Source: Balanoglossus misakiensis
Lineage: Eukaryota; Hemichordata
Reading direction: 5' to 3'
NCBI GenBank assembly: GCA_040954595.2
Contig: CM082576.2
Location: 10,602,001 to 10,666,000 of the forward strand
DNA: 64,000 nt
Every line of letters begins with the position of its first letter. Position 1 is the stretch's first letter. Below the pieces are notes generated by a model. The model was not told where the DNA came from. It saw only the letters and a program-made list of their open reading frames with translations, and made no database searches. Both the position numbers and the translations under genes were made by a program. Positions 52,201 through 62,200 of the stretch are shown in pieces.

Positions 52201-54352
52201 GGCACATCAAGTTGGACGTGGAGAAATACAGCGAGACGGTCAAGGCAATCTTGAAGAACAGTGGAACACTGTATGTCAAACAGAGGGCTGGACATCTCTC
52301 ATATGTCGAGGATCCCAAGGTAATAAGTCAAGATCATATGAGCGGAATTTGAATATAAGGCTGTAGTGGTGGTATTTCTGAATACAAATTTTATTGAAAA
52401 ATGCTTGCAGACTGAACATCTATACAATTGATGCTACATGTTGATTCTACAGATCCATTCAAATGCTTTGTGTGTCTCTTTGCAGGGTTTTCGTAGTCTT
52501 CTGTCGCAGACCTTCACTCACGATCAGTCCGGTCACCAGACGGTGCAGCCGGACGTCATCAGGTCGTTCACCTCCGATCCCAGCATTCTGGTGTTTGCAG
52601 AGTACTGCTGTAATCAGAACCTGTCGGCAAAGGAGGTGAGAGAGAGAGAGAGTGAGACAGAGAGAGAGAGAGTGAGAGAGAATTTGTTTTGTTGTGTACA
52701 TAGGTCCTGCATCACTATTGAAAACAGGGATTACACTGAGTTTCATGATAGTGCAATTTTTTAGCCATTCTTTGTATTCTCATCACCCATTGACCTTTTT
52801 TTCTGATGTGTTTTAATCGCAGGAGAGGGAGATGATTTCACTGTTTGGCTCGGTCTTGTACGAGTGCATCACCAAAGAGAAACCAGAACTGTTGGAGACG
52901 CACATTGCAATGGATCAAGTAAGCTCTAGATTGACGACTGCGTTGTTGGACGTTTCAATATTAACTTCTGAAAGCCAGAGATATCTTGAAACTTGAGGGT
53001 TGGTAATATTACTTGGTATTAGTGACAAATGCCAAGCCGTAGCTCAAAACCAGACTGACTCTGTTCTGTATCTCTGCACCGTATCATCACAGGCTGTTCG
53101 AAGAATGCTGACAACACCGGACCCCCTATCTCTCTGGCAAATCAAACTGATCCTGGCCTACTATGAAGAGGCCTATCCCGTGTTGCGGACATCACTGCCG
53201 GCCATGTTCATGTGGCCACTCATCAACTCGGAGTTCCTGACGTCCGTCAAGAGTAGGATCGATCGTCACCTGGACAGCTGGTTCCAGAGTAAGTATGGTT
53301 TTGCCTGGCAGTGAGAACTGCTACCTGCATGGCCGAATAGTAATTGCTGTCTTTTCCTACACCCCCCCCCCCCCCACATATTTCTGTCCAGGCCCTGAAT
53401 GCTGGAGGGAGGAGGACGCTTGCTGAAATGAGTTGTTCCAGCGTGAGATGAATTTTCAGAATATCTAGTTTTTACAACCCATAGAATGAAATTTCAAATT
53501 GATATGATGCTTGCATTTGCATGCTTTGACCAATGGTCAAATGAAAATGTGTCTCATAATTTCCCTTGTGGATCACAACTATCTACCCGAAAATACAGCT
53601 CAAAAGAGGAAATCAACATCTGAGAGAATGTTTTTTGACCAGACACCTATTTTACAGGTGCTTGCACTCACTGTGATATCCGAATGTTCTCCTACCATAA
53701 GAAACTCTGATTGCGTGTATCTTTCAATTTACAGGCAATCTGGCATCAGTTGCAGATTATCTACAGGTGAGAAACACCACCAGGATAGATGATCATCTTC
53801 TGTACTGCTTCCTCCTCTTCCATGACATTCCAACTCCTCGTTTGCTTACCAAGATGATAACCTCAGGTTTGTATTAGAGCAGATGAGAATCTCTTATTGA
53901 TTTTTATCGTGACTGACTTTACGTAGGTTTTCTATGGCCAGGCTGATATGTCTAGCTTGATGCAAAATCAGGATTTTGAACTGACCAATCATATTTGAGT
54001 TCTGTCCCAATTTGCAATAAAGTCTTGAAGTATCATTCTCTGATCGCTAGTGTCTGAGGTTCAGTACTGTCTAAAGAACCTCCAAATTTCATCCCACAAT
54101 TTTCACGCATAATAACTGGGTAAAAGAATAATGAGTAAACTTTGATTTGCATACTGTAAACTGAATAAAGTAACTGACGTTAATATTGTGTTCAGCTTGA
54201 CTTGCGACGTGTTTCACTGAAAATGGTGTGTGTTTCTTTTTTCATTCTGCATTGCAGGTTGCCAAAGCATTCCTCACCTGATCAAAGCACTGACTGAGTT
54301 GCACCTTCCAGTGTCCTCTGCCATGAGACTGTTGCCAGCCTTGCAGCTGTAG
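34682..54352 (+). CDS. ANAPC1: anaphase-promoting complex subunit 1, complete, 47 coding exons
   Basis: This is the largest scaffold subunit of the APC/C ubiquitin ligase, which targets cyclins and securin; it links the TPR-lobe to the catalytic module. The 47 exons (coordinates in the two following entries) all have GT-AG borders and phases that join without conflict. They total 5,856 nt, giving 1,951 residues against about 1,944 in human. The N-terminus (MIAAAEPQEFVPHGREHC) aligns to human residues beginning at Met11. Residues 1 to about 600 are the WD40-type propeller with a Ser-Pro-rich loop (about 266-418). An acidic linker (EEDNGDEEDDGMEC) precedes the DLRVQEVRRLLQS segment. Proteasome/cyclosome repeats occupy about 1213-1616 (GLLLGLAAV, AAIIGIGLVYQGTAHRH, SLAAGIALGLVTLG, ATLALGLMFLKTG, ILAGACMCVGLRFAG, MAIGLLFLGGGRY). 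The C-terminal part contains YHLQALRHLYVLAAEPR and ends with LLPALQL. The first in-frame ATG after a stop was taken as the start. Confidence 0.96.
38318..38491 (+). mobile_element. intact MITE with 16-bp TIRs and TTAA duplication, in ANAPC1 intron 10
   Basis: The terminal inverted repeats AGGTATACGGTCACCT (38,318-38,333) and AGGTGACCGTATACCT (38,476-38,491) are perfect complements. TTAA stands on both sides (38,314-38,317 and 38,492-38,495). The length is 174 bp, with no coding frame. TTAA duplication is the mark of piggyBac- and Kolobok-type transposases, so the source is probably one of these. It contains an ACCAATCACAG box and a CTATATATGG near-CArG site. It is the least decayed of the four copies in the window. 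Confidence 0.9.
44211..44336. repeat. (TGTTG)n pentanucleotide repeat in ANAPC1 intron 25
   Basis: About 18 pure units run to about 44,303, then interrupted TGTTG/TGCTG units to about 44,336. It lies between exons 25 and 26. Confidence 0.97.
49370..50766. mobile_element. 1.4-kb non-autonomous hAT-like element in ANAPC1 intron 38
   Basis: Perfect 16-bp terminal inverted repeats, CAGGGCTCGAAATTCG (49,370-49,385) and CGAATTTCGAGCCCTG (50,751-50,766), are flanked by the 5-bp direct repeat ATCAA (49,365-49,369 and 50,767-50,771). Subterminal copies of ggtagccc and gggctacc occur in both orientations at each end, as in hAT elements. The CAGGG...CCCTG ends also fit hAT, although 8-bp duplications are more usual than 5. 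No transposase frame is present, so it depends on another element for movement. It leaves the neighbouring exons and splice sites untouched. Confidence 0.8.
53362..53376. repeat. poly-C run in ANAPC1 intron 45
   Basis: A run of about 14 C bases between exons 45 and 46. Confidence 0.8.
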
Positions 54353-55475
54353 TAGGAGTGTGTGTGATTAGTGGTGGAGTCTGCGGGTGATCTCCATTGG
54401 AGAGGATTGCAACCTCCTATCTGGGAATAGATTCCTCAAGGTGCTGTGAAATTGCGTAGTACTTTATGTGAATGGCCACAGCAGAGGGGAAGCTACTAGT
54501 ATGTACAGAAATAGCTCAGTGTATTCATTCATTCATTCATTCACCCAGTCCTTCCCCATGTTGGTGTATATACCATGCCGGCTTTTTCGGAGCGCGGTAA
54601 CGTGAGGAGATAAAATTGAGGATGAAAAAAATTATGTACACATGTACACATGTAATTGCAAGGATTACGTTTAAGCATTTCTTCACTGCAGAACTCATCA
54701 GTGCATACCAAGTGGTACTTAGCACAAACACTGTCTATTTACATCATACTACCTGAGCAAGCATGTAAGGTTTTATGTACATGTACAATACATGTATATA
54801 CATGGGCCATGGTTAGCCAGAATTCCATTCTGTAAACCATTCAGTAAAATGACAAATCATGATAAAATTAATACTCATGTAATCTGACCTTAAACTCTGT
54901 GTGAGAATTGAAATTCCTGTACAGTTTTAAATGATTAAATGTCAGTGTTTTTTTCTGATGAAAATAGTGTTCACTCTTCAAATAATGGGGAGTGAGTGTG
55001 GACAAATAAAACAAATACAAAGCAGTATCTTGTTTCGCTGTCTTTTGTGTTCAGATTTTACAGGGAATCGGTGTGCAGAGTTTAATGTGTTGGTGCATAT
55101 GATCTGCACAAGATAGTTTAAAATTCAGAGTCACTTATAAGACAAGCACAAACAAAAGTTGCCATGGTTACCTGGTGCGAATAAGGAGACCCACTGAAGA
55201 CAAATGATAACCTGTGCAAAGAGAACATTTTAACATGTAGATTACTTTTAGTGAAGATTTTTTGAAAAAAAATGCAGAATTTCAGATGAGGATGAAGCCA
55301 AAATGATTATCACGTGGTTGACCTTGGCCACAGTATTATGGAATCTATAAGTCTTTCAGTAAGATAACAGAGGCCTGTCAGAAAGACCCTTCCCTTATTC
55401 ATTCACGGCCACTCAACACAGTGTAGTGTGACTGTGATTCCTTGTAATCAATTCTGGCCAACTGGTTGAATTCAG
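54353..55475 (+). other. ANAPC1 3' UTR and downstream
   Basis: This follows the TAG stop. A short ATTC repeat lies at about 54,524-54,541. The first canonical AATAAA lies at 55,005-55,010, about 650 bases past the stop, and is the best candidate poly(A) signal. No other gene is seen before 55,476. Confidence 0.45.
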
Positions 55476-55574
55476 AACGACTTGCAGGCACACGCCAGCA
55501 ATTTTTTCGACGCACGGAAGCTGACGAGGATCGGTGCTGGTCACCTGCCTGATCAGCAGAACATCATTGATGAG
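55476..55574 (+). CDS. orphan exon-like segment (33 codons), unknown protein
   Basis: A 99-bp phase-0 open segment lies between an acceptor (TTGAATTCAG) and a consensus-like donor (GAG then GTAGGAG). It encodes NDLQAHASNFF...DQQNIIDE with codon use like the ANAPC1 exons. I do not recognise the family. It ends 11 bases before the satellite, so any downstream exon would lie beyond the array, outside this window. The minus strand also has an open frame here but no acceptor at the matching border. It may be a real exon of a gene split by the array, or a remnant. Confidence 0.35.
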
Positions 55575-55585
55575 GTAGGAGTGAA

Positions 55586-56224
55586 TTGTCAAAATATGAC
55601 GATGTCCCGACTTTTGTAACTTTGGTGATTTTGTCATTTTTGAACATTTTTCATGGGTTATAGCTCATGAAGTTGTCAAAATATGACGTTTTCCCGACTT
55701 TGCGAACTTTGGTGATTTTGTCATTTTTGAACATTTTTCATGGGTTATAGCTCATGAAGTTGTCAAAATATGACGATTTCCCGACTTTGCGAACTTTGGT
55801 GATTTTGCCATTTTAGAACATTTTTCATGGGATATAGCTCATGAAGTTGTCAAAATATGACGATTTCCCGACTTTGCGAACTTTGGTGATTTTGTCATTC
55901 TTGAACATTTTTCATGGGTTATAGCTCATGAAATTGTCCAAATATGACGATTTCCCGACTTTTCTAACTTTGGTGATTTTGTCATTTTTGAACATTTTTC
56001 ATGGGTTATAGCTCATGAAATTGTCCAAATATGACGATTTCCCGACTTTTCTAACTTTGGTGATTTTGTCATTTTTGTGGGTTATAGATCATGAAAATTG
56101 TCAAAATATGACGATTTCCCGACTTTTCTAACTTTGGTGATTTTGTCATTTTTGATCATTTTTCATGGGTTATAGTTCATGAAAATTGTCAAAATATGAC
56201 GATTTCACGACTTTTCTAACTTTC
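55586..56224 (-). repeat. 87-bp satellite array, family A (inverted relative to the main array)
   Basis: About seven head-to-tail monomers of roughly 87 bp, each with catgggttatagctcatga followed by tgtcaaaatatgacgattt and a cgactttgcgaac or cgacttttctaac block. The first four monomers carry variants of the former and the later ones the latter. The 19-bp core is the exact reverse complement of the core of the following array, and the tgac-attt-cgac-ttgcgaa order also matches its reverse complement. It is therefore the same family in opposite orientation, more diverged. No open frames. Confidence 0.9.
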
Positions 56225-59200
56225 TTGATGATTTTCATGAGCTATAACCCATGATTTTTGTCAAAAATGGGCCAAATTTTGAGATTTTGCAAGGTCGAAA
56301 AATTGTCATTTTTTGATGATTTTCATGAGCTATAACCCATGATTTTTGTCAAAAATGGGCCAAATTTTGAGATTTTGCAAGGTCGAAAAATTGTCATTTT
56401 TTGATGATTTTGTCATTTTTTGATGATTTTCATGAGCTATAACCCATGATTATTGTCAAAAATGGGCCAAATTTTGAGATTTCGCAAGGTCGAAAAATTG
56501 TCATTTTTTGATGATTTTCATGAGCTATAACCCATGATTGTTGTCAAAAATGGGCCAAATTTTGAGATTTCGCAAGGTCGAAAAATTGTCATTTTTTGAT
56601 GATTTTCATGAGCTATAACCCATGATTTTTGTCAAAAATGGGCCAAATTTTGAGATTTCGCCAGGTCGAAAAATTGTCATTTTTTGATGATTTTCATGAG
56701 CTATAACCCATGATTTTTGTCAAAAATGGGCCAAATTTTGAGATTTCGCCAGGTCGAAAAATTGTCATTTTTGGATGATTTTCATGAGCTATAACCCATG
56801 ATTTTTGTCAAAAATGGGCCAAATTTTGAGATTTCGCAAGGTCGAAAAATTGTCATTTTTTGATGATTTTCATGAGCTATAACCCATGATTTTTGTCAAA
56901 AATGGGCCAAATTTTGAGATTTCGCAAGGTCGAAAAATTGTCATTTTTTGATGATTTTCATGAGCTATAACCCATGATTTTTGTCAAAAATGGGCCAAAT
57001 TTTGAGATTTCGCAAGGTCAAAAAATTGTCATTTTTTGATGATTTTCATGAGCTATAACCCATGATTTTTATCAAAAATGGGCCAAATTTTGAGATTCCT
57101 CAAGGTCGAAAAATTTTCATTTTTTGATGATTTTCATGAGCTATAACCCATGATTTTTGTCAAAAATGGGCCAAATTTTGAGATTTCGCAAGGTCGAAAA
57201 ATTGTCATTTTTGATGATTTTCATGAGCTATAACCCATGATTTTTGTCAAAAATGGGCCAAATTTTGAGATTTCGCCAGGTCGAAAAATTGTCATTTTTT
57301 TGATGATTTTCATGAGCTATAACCCATGATTTTTGTCAAAAATGGGCCAAATTTTGAGATTTCGCCAGGTCGAAAAATTGTCATTTTTTGATGATTTTCA
57401 TGAGCTATAACCCATGATTTTTGTCAAAAATGGGCCAAATTTTGAGATTCCTCAAGGTCTAAAAATTTTCATTTTTTGATGATTTTCATGAGCTATAACC
57501 CATGATTTTTGTCAAAAATGGGCCAAATTTTGAGATTTCGCCAGGTCGAAAAATTGTCATTTTTGATGATTTTCATGAGCTATAACCCATGATTTTTGTC
57601 AAAAATGGGCCAATTTTTGAGATTTCGCCAGGTCGAAAAATTGTCATTTTTGATGATTTTCATGAGCTATAACCCATGATTTTTGTCAAAAATGGGCCAA
57701 ATTTTGAGATTTCGCAAGGTCGAAAAATTGTCATTTTTTGATGATTTTCATGAGCTATAACCCATGATTTTTGTCAAAAATGGGCCAAATTTTGAGATTT
57801 CGCAAGGTCGAAAAATTGTCATTTTTTGATGATTTTCATGAGCTATAACCCATGATTTTTGTCAAAAATGGGCCAAATTTTGAGATTTCGCCAGGTCTAA
57901 AAATTTTCATTTTTTGATGATTTTCATGAGCTATAACCCATGATTTTTGTCAAAAATGGGCCAAATTTTGAGATTCCTCAAGGTCTAAAAATTGTCATTT
58001 TTTGATGATTTTCATGAGCTATAACCCATGATTTTTGTCAAAAATGGGCCAAATTTTGAGATTTCGCCAGGTCGAAAAATTGTAATTTTTGATGATTTTC
58101 ATGAGCTATAACCCATGATTTTTGTCAAAAATGGGCCAAATTTTGAGATTTCGCAAGGTCGAAAAATTGTCATTTTTTGCTATAACCCATGATTTTTGTC
58201 AAAAATGGGCCAAATTTTGAGATTTCGCAAGGTCGAAAAATTGTCATTTTTTGATGATTTTCATGAGCTATAACCCATGATTTTTGTCAAAAATGGGCCA
58301 AATTTTGAGATTTCGCAAGGTCAAAAATTGTCATTTTTTGATGATTTTCATGAGCTATAACCCATGATTTTTGTCAAAAATGGGCCAAATTTTGAGATTT
58401 CGCAAGGTCGAAAAATTGTCATTTTTTGATGATTTTCATGAGCTATAACCCATGATTTTTGTCAAAAATGGGCCAAATTTTGAGATTTCGCAAGGTCGAA
58501 AAATTGTCATTTTTTGATGATTTTCATGAGCTATAACCCATGATTTTTGTCAAAAATGGGCCAAATTTTGAGATTTCGCAAGGTCGAAAAATTGTCATTT
58601 TTTGATGATTTTCATGAGCTATAACCCATGATTTTTGTCAAAAATGGGCCAAATTTTGAGATTCCTCAAGGTCTAAAAATTTTCATTTTTTGATGATTTT
58701 CATGAGCTATAACCCATGATTTTTGTCAAAAATGGGCCAAATTTTGAGATTCCTCAAGGTCTAAAAATTTTCATTTTTTGATGATTTTCATGAGCTATAA
58801 CCCATGATTTTTGTCAAAAATGGGCCAAATTTTGAGATTTCGCCAGGTCGAAAAATTGTCATTTTTTGATGATTTTCATGAGCTATAACCCATGATTTTT
58901 GTCAAAAATGGGCCAAATTTTGAGATTTCGCAAGGTCAAAAATTGTCATTTTTTGATGATTTTCATGAGCTATAACCCATGATTTTTGTGAAAAATGGGC
59001 CAAATTTTGAGATTTCGCAAGGTCGAAAAATTGTCATTTTTTGATGATTTTCATGAGCTATAACCCATGATTTTTGTCAAAAATGGGCCAAATTTTGAGA
59101 TTTCGCAAGGTCGAAAAATTGTCATTTTTTGATGATTTTCATGAGCTATAACCCATGATTTTTGTCAAAAATGGGCCAAATTTTGAGATTCCTCAAGGTC

Positions 59201-62200
59201 TAAAAATTTTCATTTTTTGATGATTTTCATGAGCTATAACCCATGATTTTTGTCAAAAATGGGCCAAATTTTGAGATTCCTCAAGGTCTAAAAATTTTCA
59301 TTTTTTGATGATTTTCATGAGCTATAACCCATGATTTTTGTCAAAAATGGGCCAAATTTTGAGATTTCGCCAGGTCGAAAAATTGTCATTTTTGATGATT
59401 TTCATGAGCTATAACCCATGATTTTTGTCAAAAATGGGCCAAATTTTGAGATTTCGCAAGGTCGAAAAATTGTCATTTTTTGCTATAACCCATGATTTTT
59501 GTCAAAAATGGGCCAAATTTTGAGATTTCGCAAGGTCGAAAAATTGTCATTTTTTGATGATTTTCATGAGCTATAACCCATGATTTTTGTCAAAAATGGG
59601 CCAAATTTTGAGATTTCGCAAGGTCAAAAATTGTCATTTTTTGATGATTTTCATGAGCTATAACCCATGATTTTTGTCAAAAATGGGCCAAATTTTGAGA
59701 TTTCGCAAGGTCGAAAAATTGTCATTTTTTGATGATTTTCATGAGCTATAACCCATGATTTTTGTCAAAAATGGGCCAAATTTTGAGATTTCGCAAGGTC
59801 GAAAAATTGTCATTTTTTGATGATTTTCATGAGCTATAACCCATGATTTTTGTCAAAAATGGGCCAAATTTTGAGATTCCTCAAGGTCTAAAAATATTCA
59901 TTTTTTGATGATTTTCATGAGCTATAACCCATGATTTTTGTCAAAAATGGGCCAAATTTTGAGATTTCACCAGGTCGAAAAATTGTCATTTTTGATGATT
60001 TTCATGAGCTATAACCCATGATTTTTGTCAAAAATGGGCCAAATTTTGAGATTCCTCAAGGTCTAAAAATTTTCATTTTTTGATGATTTTCATGAGCTAT
60101 AACCCATGATTTTTGTCAAAAATGGGCCAAATTTTGAGATTTCGCCAGGTCGAAAAATTGTCATTTTTGATGATTTTCATGAGCTATAACCCATGATTTT
60201 TGTCAAAAATGGGCCAAATTTTGAGATTTCGCAAGGTCGAAAAATTGTCATTTTTGATGATTTTTATGAGCTATAACCCATGATTTTTGTCAAAAATGGG
60301 CCAAATTTTGAGATTTCGCAAGGTCGAAAAATTGTCATTTTTTGATGATTTTCATGAGCTATAACCCATGATTTTTGTCAAAAATGGGCCAAATTTTGAG
60401 ATTTCGCAAGGTCGAAAAATTGTCATTTTAAGATGATTTTCATGAGCTATAACCCATGATTTTTGTCAAAAATGGGCCAAATTTTGAGATTTCGCAAGGT
60501 CGAAAAATTGTCATTTTTTGATGATTTTCATGAGCAATAACCCATGATTTTTGTCAAAAATGGGCCAAATTTTGAGATTTCGCAAGGTCGAAAAATTGTC
60601 ATTTTTTGATTATTTTCATGAGCTATAACCCACGATTTTTGTCAAAAATGGGCCAAATTTTGAGATTTCGCAAGGTCGAAAAATTGTCATTTTTTGATGA
60701 TTTTCATGAGCTATAACCCATGATTTTTGTCAAAAATGGGCCAAATTTTGAGATTTTGCCAGGTCGAAAAATTGTCATTTTTTGATGATTTTCATGAGCT
60801 ATAACCCATGATTTTTGTCAAAAATGGGCCAAATTTTGAGATTTCGCCAGGTCGAAAAATTGTCATTTTTTGATGATTTTCATGAGCTATAACCCATGAT
60901 TTTTGTCAAAAATGGGCCAAATTTTGAGATTTCGCCAATTCGAAAAATTGTCATTTTTTGATGATTTTCATGAGCTATAACCCATGATTTTTGTCAAAAA
61001 TGGGCCAAATTTTGAGATTTCGCAAGGTCGAAAAATTGTCATTTTTTGATGATTTTCATGAGCTATAACCCATGATTTTTGTCAAAAATGGGCCAAATTT
61101 TGAGATTTCGCAAGGTCGAAAAATTGTCATTTTTTGATGATTTTCATGCGCTATAACCCATGATTTTTGTCAAAAATGGGCCAAATTTTGAGATTTCGCA
61201 AGGTCGAAAAATTGTCATTTTTTGATGATTTTCATGAGCTATAACCCATGATTTTTGTCAAAAATGGGCCAAATTTTGAGATTCCTCAAGGTCTAAAAAT
61301 TTACATTTTTTGATGATTTTCATGAGCTATAACCCATGATTTTTGTCAAAAATGGGCCAAATTTTGAGATTTCGCCAGGTCGAAAAATTGTCATTTTTGA
61401 TGATTTTCATGAGCTATAACCCATGATTTTTGTCAAAAATGGGCCAAATTTTGAGATTTCGCAATGTCGAAAAATTGTCATTTTTAGATGATTTTCATGA
61501 GCTATAACCCATGATTTTTGTCAAAAATGGGCCAAATTTTGAGATTTCGCCAGGTCGAAAAATTGTCATTTTTGATGATTTTCATGAGCTATAACCCATG
61601 ATTTTTGTCAAAAATGGGCCAATTTTTGAGATTTCGCCAGGTCGAAAAATTGTCATTTTTGATGATTTTCATGAGCTATAACCCATGATTTTTGTCAAAA
61701 ATGGGCCAAATTTTAAGATTTCGCAAGGTCGAAAAATTGTCATTTTTTGATGATTTTCATGAGCTATAACCCATGATTTTTGTCAAAAATGTGCCAAATT
61801 TTGAGATTTCGCAAGGTCGAAAAATTGTCATTTTTTGATGATTTTCATGAGCTATAACCCATGATTTTTGTCAAAAATGTGCCAAATTTTGAGATTTCGC
61901 CAGGTCGAAAAATTGTCATTTTTTGATGATTTTCATGAGCTATAACCCATGATTTTTGTCAAAAATGGGCCAAATTTTGAGATTTCGCAAGGTCGAAAAA
62001 TTTTCATTTTTTGATGATTTTCATGAGCTATAACCCATGATTTTTGTCAAAAATGGGCCAAATTTTGAGATTTCGCCAGGTCGAAAAATTGTCATTTTTT
62101 GATGATTTTCATGAGCTATAACCCATGATTTTTGTCAAAAATGGGCCAAATTTTGAGATTTCGCCAGGTCGAAAAATTGTCATTTTTTGATGATTTTCAT

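Larger units (their letters stand above)
43403..54352 (+). other. ANAPC1: ANAPC1 exons 24-47 (coordinates)
   Basis: Exons: 43403-43566, 43976-44053, 44525-44614, 44911-45022, 45449-45598, 45736-45785, 46001-46185, 46441-46532, 46790-46876, 47243-47373, 47816-47894, 48199-48273, 48434-48519, 48749-48839, 49038-49091, 50947-51227, 51562-51679, 51957-52034, 52176-52319, 52486-52635, 52823-52918, 53093-53288, 53735-53866, 54258-54352. Exon 26 ends in LNLTGRAPPR. Exons 29-39 carry the cyclosome repeats. Exon 36 contains a Gly run (EDGGGGGDAD) not seen in human. The longest intron (49,092-50,946) is long because of the hAT-like insertion. Exon 47 holds the TAG stop at 54,350-54,352. Confidence 0.92.
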
